Shown here piece after piece: positions 61,451 to 64,000 of a stretch of 64,000 bases of DNA (the stretch's first letter is position 1; each line of letters starts with the position of its first letter). Below the pieces are notes generated by a model, which did no database searches, was not told the origin of the DNA, and saw only the letters and a program-made list of their open reading frames with translations. Where the stretch lies: assembly GCF_026586805.1 (NCBI RefSeq), contig NZ_JAPFHA010000004.1, forward strand, positions 215,222 to 279,221. The letters run 5' to 3'. Source of the DNA: Niveibacterium sp. 24ML (GTDB taxonomy: Bacteria > Pseudomonadota > Gammaproteobacteria > Burkholderiales > Rhodocyclaceae). Made by a program: the position numbers and the translations under genes.

Positions 61451-64000
61451 TTACGGCTGGACCGCGAACGGTCGGTCGATGCCGTAACGGTAGTCACTGA
61501 GGCGCCCAGTGTCCGTCCGGTCGAATGCCCTTTCATGTGCGCCAAAGGCGGCCATGGCGTCTACGAGGCTCGCGATGCGCTGATCACGCACACATTCCGC
61601 AACCAGCGGCGCGCTCGCGGGCCACCGCTCGCAACCTACCAGATCGGGTGCGAAAGCTTGGTTTGCAGCGTTCATCGGCTCAAGCGTCAGCACGCCGATG
61701 GCCGCAGCCGGTTTGGACGTCCAGTTGGCGTTGATGGTAGGCAAGAGCGCCGTCTGATAGGCCGCCGGAAGCGTTGTCGTCCCCAGCGCCGGCGGGGCGA
61801 GTTTGGCCATTTCGGTCACCAGAGCCGCGACCTTGGTGTTGCTCAAGGTGCGGCCGTCCGCCGTCTTGAAGACTTCGATCTGGTTCTTGGTGCCTGCGCC
61901 GCTTGCAGACCAGCCTTTGACGGTGATCTTGTCGGCAGTACCAATGACACTGACTTCAAGATCCGTTCCGACCATCCGGAACCACAGCTGATCCGCCGTG
62001 ATGCCGGCGCCGAACGCCACCGTATCGGTGTTGCCTACCGTGGTGTCGGAGTCGGTTACGCTGTCGGCTTGATCGCCGCGACCAAAGACGTAGGTGTCGT
62101 TACCTGCGCCGCCGGAGTATGTGTCGCTGCCGACACCGCCCTCCATCACGTCGGCACCGGCTCCACCTTCCAGATAGTCATTGCCGTCGTTGCCGTACAA
62201 GACATCATCGCCGTCGTGACCATAGACCCAGTCATTGCCGAGTCCGCCGTAGGCCGTGTCATTGCCGCCGCTCGAATGCAACAGGTCGTCGCCACCTTCG
62301 CCCTTGAGCAGGTTAGCCGTCGCATTCCCGATGAGCGTGTTGTCCAAGCTGTTGCCGGTTCCCTGAGCGGCGGTGCCGTCAAGGTAGAGCAACTCGACAT
62401 TCTCGGTCAGTGTGTAATCGACGGTTGACCGAACCACGTCAATTCCGGCGCCCGCCTTCTCGGTCACAGAATCGGCCGAATTGTCGATCTTGTAGGTGTC
62501 GTTCCCCAGCCCTCCAACCAATGTGTCCGCTCCGATGCCACCATCGAGTACGTCGCTGCCATCAAGGTTGAAACGCAACGCGCCGTTGGAGAAAAGCGTG
62601 CCATCGGAGACTTTCGCGAACTTGCCGTCGATCGCGCCGTTGTCCCAGATCGTGCCTTCGGCGTTGGCGCGCAAGGTGGTGCTGCCATTGAGTTCGATCC
62701 GATCGAGGAAGAGGTTGCGGTCTTCCTTGCCATCGGCACTTACGGCGTCGTTGAGGAACACCACGTCTACGGTACGGGCGATCTGCCCGAGCTTGTCGGC
62801 GGGCACGATATAGGCTTGCAGCGTGGTGCTGGTGATATCGAAGGTGTAAGCCTCCACGCCATTGATCCGCACGCTCACCCTGGGCAGCACATTGGCCACT
62901 GCAGTGCCGCGCGCATAGATCACCAGAGCGCTGAGTTGCTGCGTAGCGCCGGCATAGCTCTCTGAGCTATCGCCCTTGAGCGTGTCATTGCCTGCGCCGC
63001 CGACCAGGCTGTTGACCGCGTCGTTCCCGGTGATCTGATTGGCGAGGGTGTTACCCGTGCCATTGATCGCTGCGCTGCCGGTCAGCACCATGTGCTCGAC
63101 GTTGTTGGCGATGGTGAAGGTGACCGATGAGCGGATCGTGTCGGTCCCCGCGTTGGCGTTCTCCCAAACGAAGTCACCGCCGTTGTCCACCAGGTAGGTG
63201 TCATCGCCGCCCATACCCGAAAGCGTGTCCTGGCCGGCTCCACCGTCGAGTCGATTGGCGGCATTGTTGCCCACGACCATGTTGCGTTCAGCGTTGCCGG
63301 TACCGTCAATCGCGTTGGAACCGGTGAGCGTGAGGTTCTCAAGGTTGGCCGACAGGGTGTAGCTCACCGAGCTGCGAACATCGTCATGGCCTTCACTGGC
63401 GTACTCGACAATCACATCAGCGGCCTGATCAACCATGTAGATGTCGTTGCCGATCCCCCCCACCATTGAATCGGTGCCGGTGCCACCGTCCAGGTAGTCA
63501 GCCCCTTGCAGGCGCACGTGAATGGCGCCGTTGTCACCCATCGATCCGTTGGCGGCGTAGGTGTTCAGGTTGTCGAACGCACCAGCGCCAGCGCCGAAAT
63601 CCCAGATATTGCCGTTGGCGTTGGCCTTGATCTCACGACCGGAAACCACCAGTTTTTCGAGGTAGAGGTTGCGGTTCTGCGCCGTGGCGGCGTCCACCGC
63701 ATCATTCACAAAAGCCACGTCGATCTGGCGTGCGTTCATGCCGAGCGGCGCTGTGACCGAGTACGGAGCGAAATCGGTGGAGTTGACCGTGAAGCTCTGG
63801 ATCTTCACGCCATCTATCCAGACCTCCATGGTCGGATACACACCGAATGCGGGCGTGCCACGGGCGTAGAGCACAAGGGAGCTGACTGCTTGCCTATCGA
63901 GCGCTCCCCATGCGTCTCCATATAGCGTGTCATTGCCTTCCTGCCCCTGCAGGCTGTCTGCGCCGTTGCCGCCGTCGAGCCAGTCGTTCTGCGTGCCCCC
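61451..64000 (-). CDS. RTX calcium-binding protein with CBM60-like modules, C-terminal part
   Basis: The frame stays open to the window edge, so the N-terminus is missing; 849 residues are visible. It alternates nonapeptide RTX repeats (GGTQNDWLDGGNGADSL, GGLGNDTYKID, GGLGNDWVYGHDGDDVLYG) with two copies of a module of about 100 residues (LYARGTP, VWIDGV, VAFVNDA or VVFLNDAV, then NLYLEKL or NLFLDRI), resembling the CBM60-type carbohydrate-binding module. It ends with a helical tail (about the last 120 residues). RTX proteins of this kind are secreted by type I systems and bind calcium. No secretion genes are in the window. Confidence 0.85.
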   Translation of the reverse strand, partial: GGTQNDWLDGGNGADSLQGQEGNDTLYGDAWGALDRQAVSSLVLYARGTPAFGVYPTMEVWIDGVKIQSFTVNSTDFAPYSVTAPLGMNARQIDVAFVNDAVDAATAQNRNLYLEKLVVSGREIKANANGNIWDFGAGAGAFDNLNTYAANGSMGDNGAIHVRLQGADYLDGGTGTDSMVGGIGNDIYMVDQAADVIVEYASEGHDDVRSSVSYTLSANLENLTLTGSNAIDGTGNAERNMVVGNNAANRLDGGAGQDTLSGMGGDDTYLVDNGGDFVWENANAGTDTIRSSVTFTIANNVEHMVLTGSAAINGTGNTLANQITGNDAVNSLVGGAGNDTLKGDSSESYAGATQQLSALVIYARGTAVANVLPRVSVRINGVEAYTFDITSTTLQAYIVPADKLGQIARTVDVVFLNDAVSADGKEDRNLFLDRIELNGSTTLRANAEGTIWDNGAIDGKFAKVSDGTLFSNGALRFNLDGSDVLDGGIGADTLVGGLGNDTYKIDNSADSVTEKAGAGIDVVRSTVDYTLTENVELLYLDGTAAQGTGNSLDNTLIGNATANLLKGEGGDDLLHSSGGNDTAYGGLGNDWVYGHDGDDVLYGNDGNDYLEGGAGADVMEGGVGSDTYSGGAGNDTYVFGRGDQADSVTDSDTTVGNTDTVAFGAGITADQLWFRMVGTDLEVSVIGTADKITVKGWSASGAGTKNQIEVFKTADGRTLSNTKVAALVTEMAKLAPPALGTTTLPAAYQTALLPTINANWTSKPAAAIGVLTLEPMNAANQAFAPDLVGCERWPASAPLVAECVRDQRIASLVDAMAAFGAHERAFDRTDTGRLSDYRYGIDRPFAVQP

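Noticed and set aside
61130..62428. 432-codon open frame on the plus strand
   Set aside because: Its start lies in an intergenic repeat, and the rest is antisense of the RTX gene.

Overview
The window is GC-rich chromosomal DNA from a Gram-negative bacterium, most likely a betaproteobacterium of the Rhodocyclales type. That placement is inferred from gene order (mutM, then TPR protein-lolB-ispE-tRNA-Gln-prs-rplY-pth-ychF), from the many outer-membrane proteins and lipoproteins, and from an ornithine-lipid gene pair. I could not run a search to confirm it.

Layout. 1-3.5 kb: the end of a maltoporin gene, a small outer-membrane barrel gene and a PfkB-type sugar/nucleoside kinase, with a decayed 5' fragment of that kinase about 1.2 kb upstream of it. 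3.5-7.7 kb: ftsY-ftsE-ftsX (minus strand), facing away from rsmD-coaD-ferredoxin. 7.7-10.7 kb: a dynamin-like GTPase and mutM. 10.8-17.6 kb: a housekeeping run of TPR lipoprotein-pathway neighbour, lolB, ispE, tRNA-Gln(TTG), prs, rplY, pth and ychF. 17.7-24.7 kb: a hypothetical gene, a PAS/GGDEF diguanylate cyclase, gluQ, ybaK, the ornithine lipid pair olsB-olsA, and an AraC regulator.

24.9-38.3 kb is accessory and almost entirely on the minus strand. It holds an Omp85-type barrel, a MetA-type outer-membrane protein, an exported serine-type sulfatase with its anaerobic sulfatase-maturating radical SAM enzyme, a DUF2252 protein, another outer-membrane protein, two low-complexity exported proteins (an elastin-like GVGAPG repeat protein and a heptad-repeat protein), a DUF2092 protein, and a periplasmic amidohydrolase. 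38.4-42 kb: a MITE-like repeat, a family-6 uracil/hypoxanthine glycosylase, a secreted nuclease and a solute-binding protein.

42.8-60.8 kb looks like an envelope and osmotic stress region. A giant cyclic beta-1,2-glucan synthase (2946 aa) is followed by BON and GlsB/YeaQ proteins, a GGDEF-EAL protein whose receiver domain has lost its phosphoacceptor Asp, a run of tiny stress proteins (CsbD, DUF3309, DUF883, DUF1328, glycine-zipper lipoprotein), two paralogous Crp/Fnr regulators and a broken alcohol dehydrogenase. 61.4-64 kb holds the C-terminal part of a large RTX calcium-binding protein with duplicated CBM60-like modules.

Repeats: a 150-bp element with terminal inverted repeats is present twice (21122 and 38371), an 87-bp intergenic repeat is present three times (42311, 60991 and 61142), and a long dyad lies in front of ychF. 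No rRNA, CRISPR array, phage or transposase was seen.
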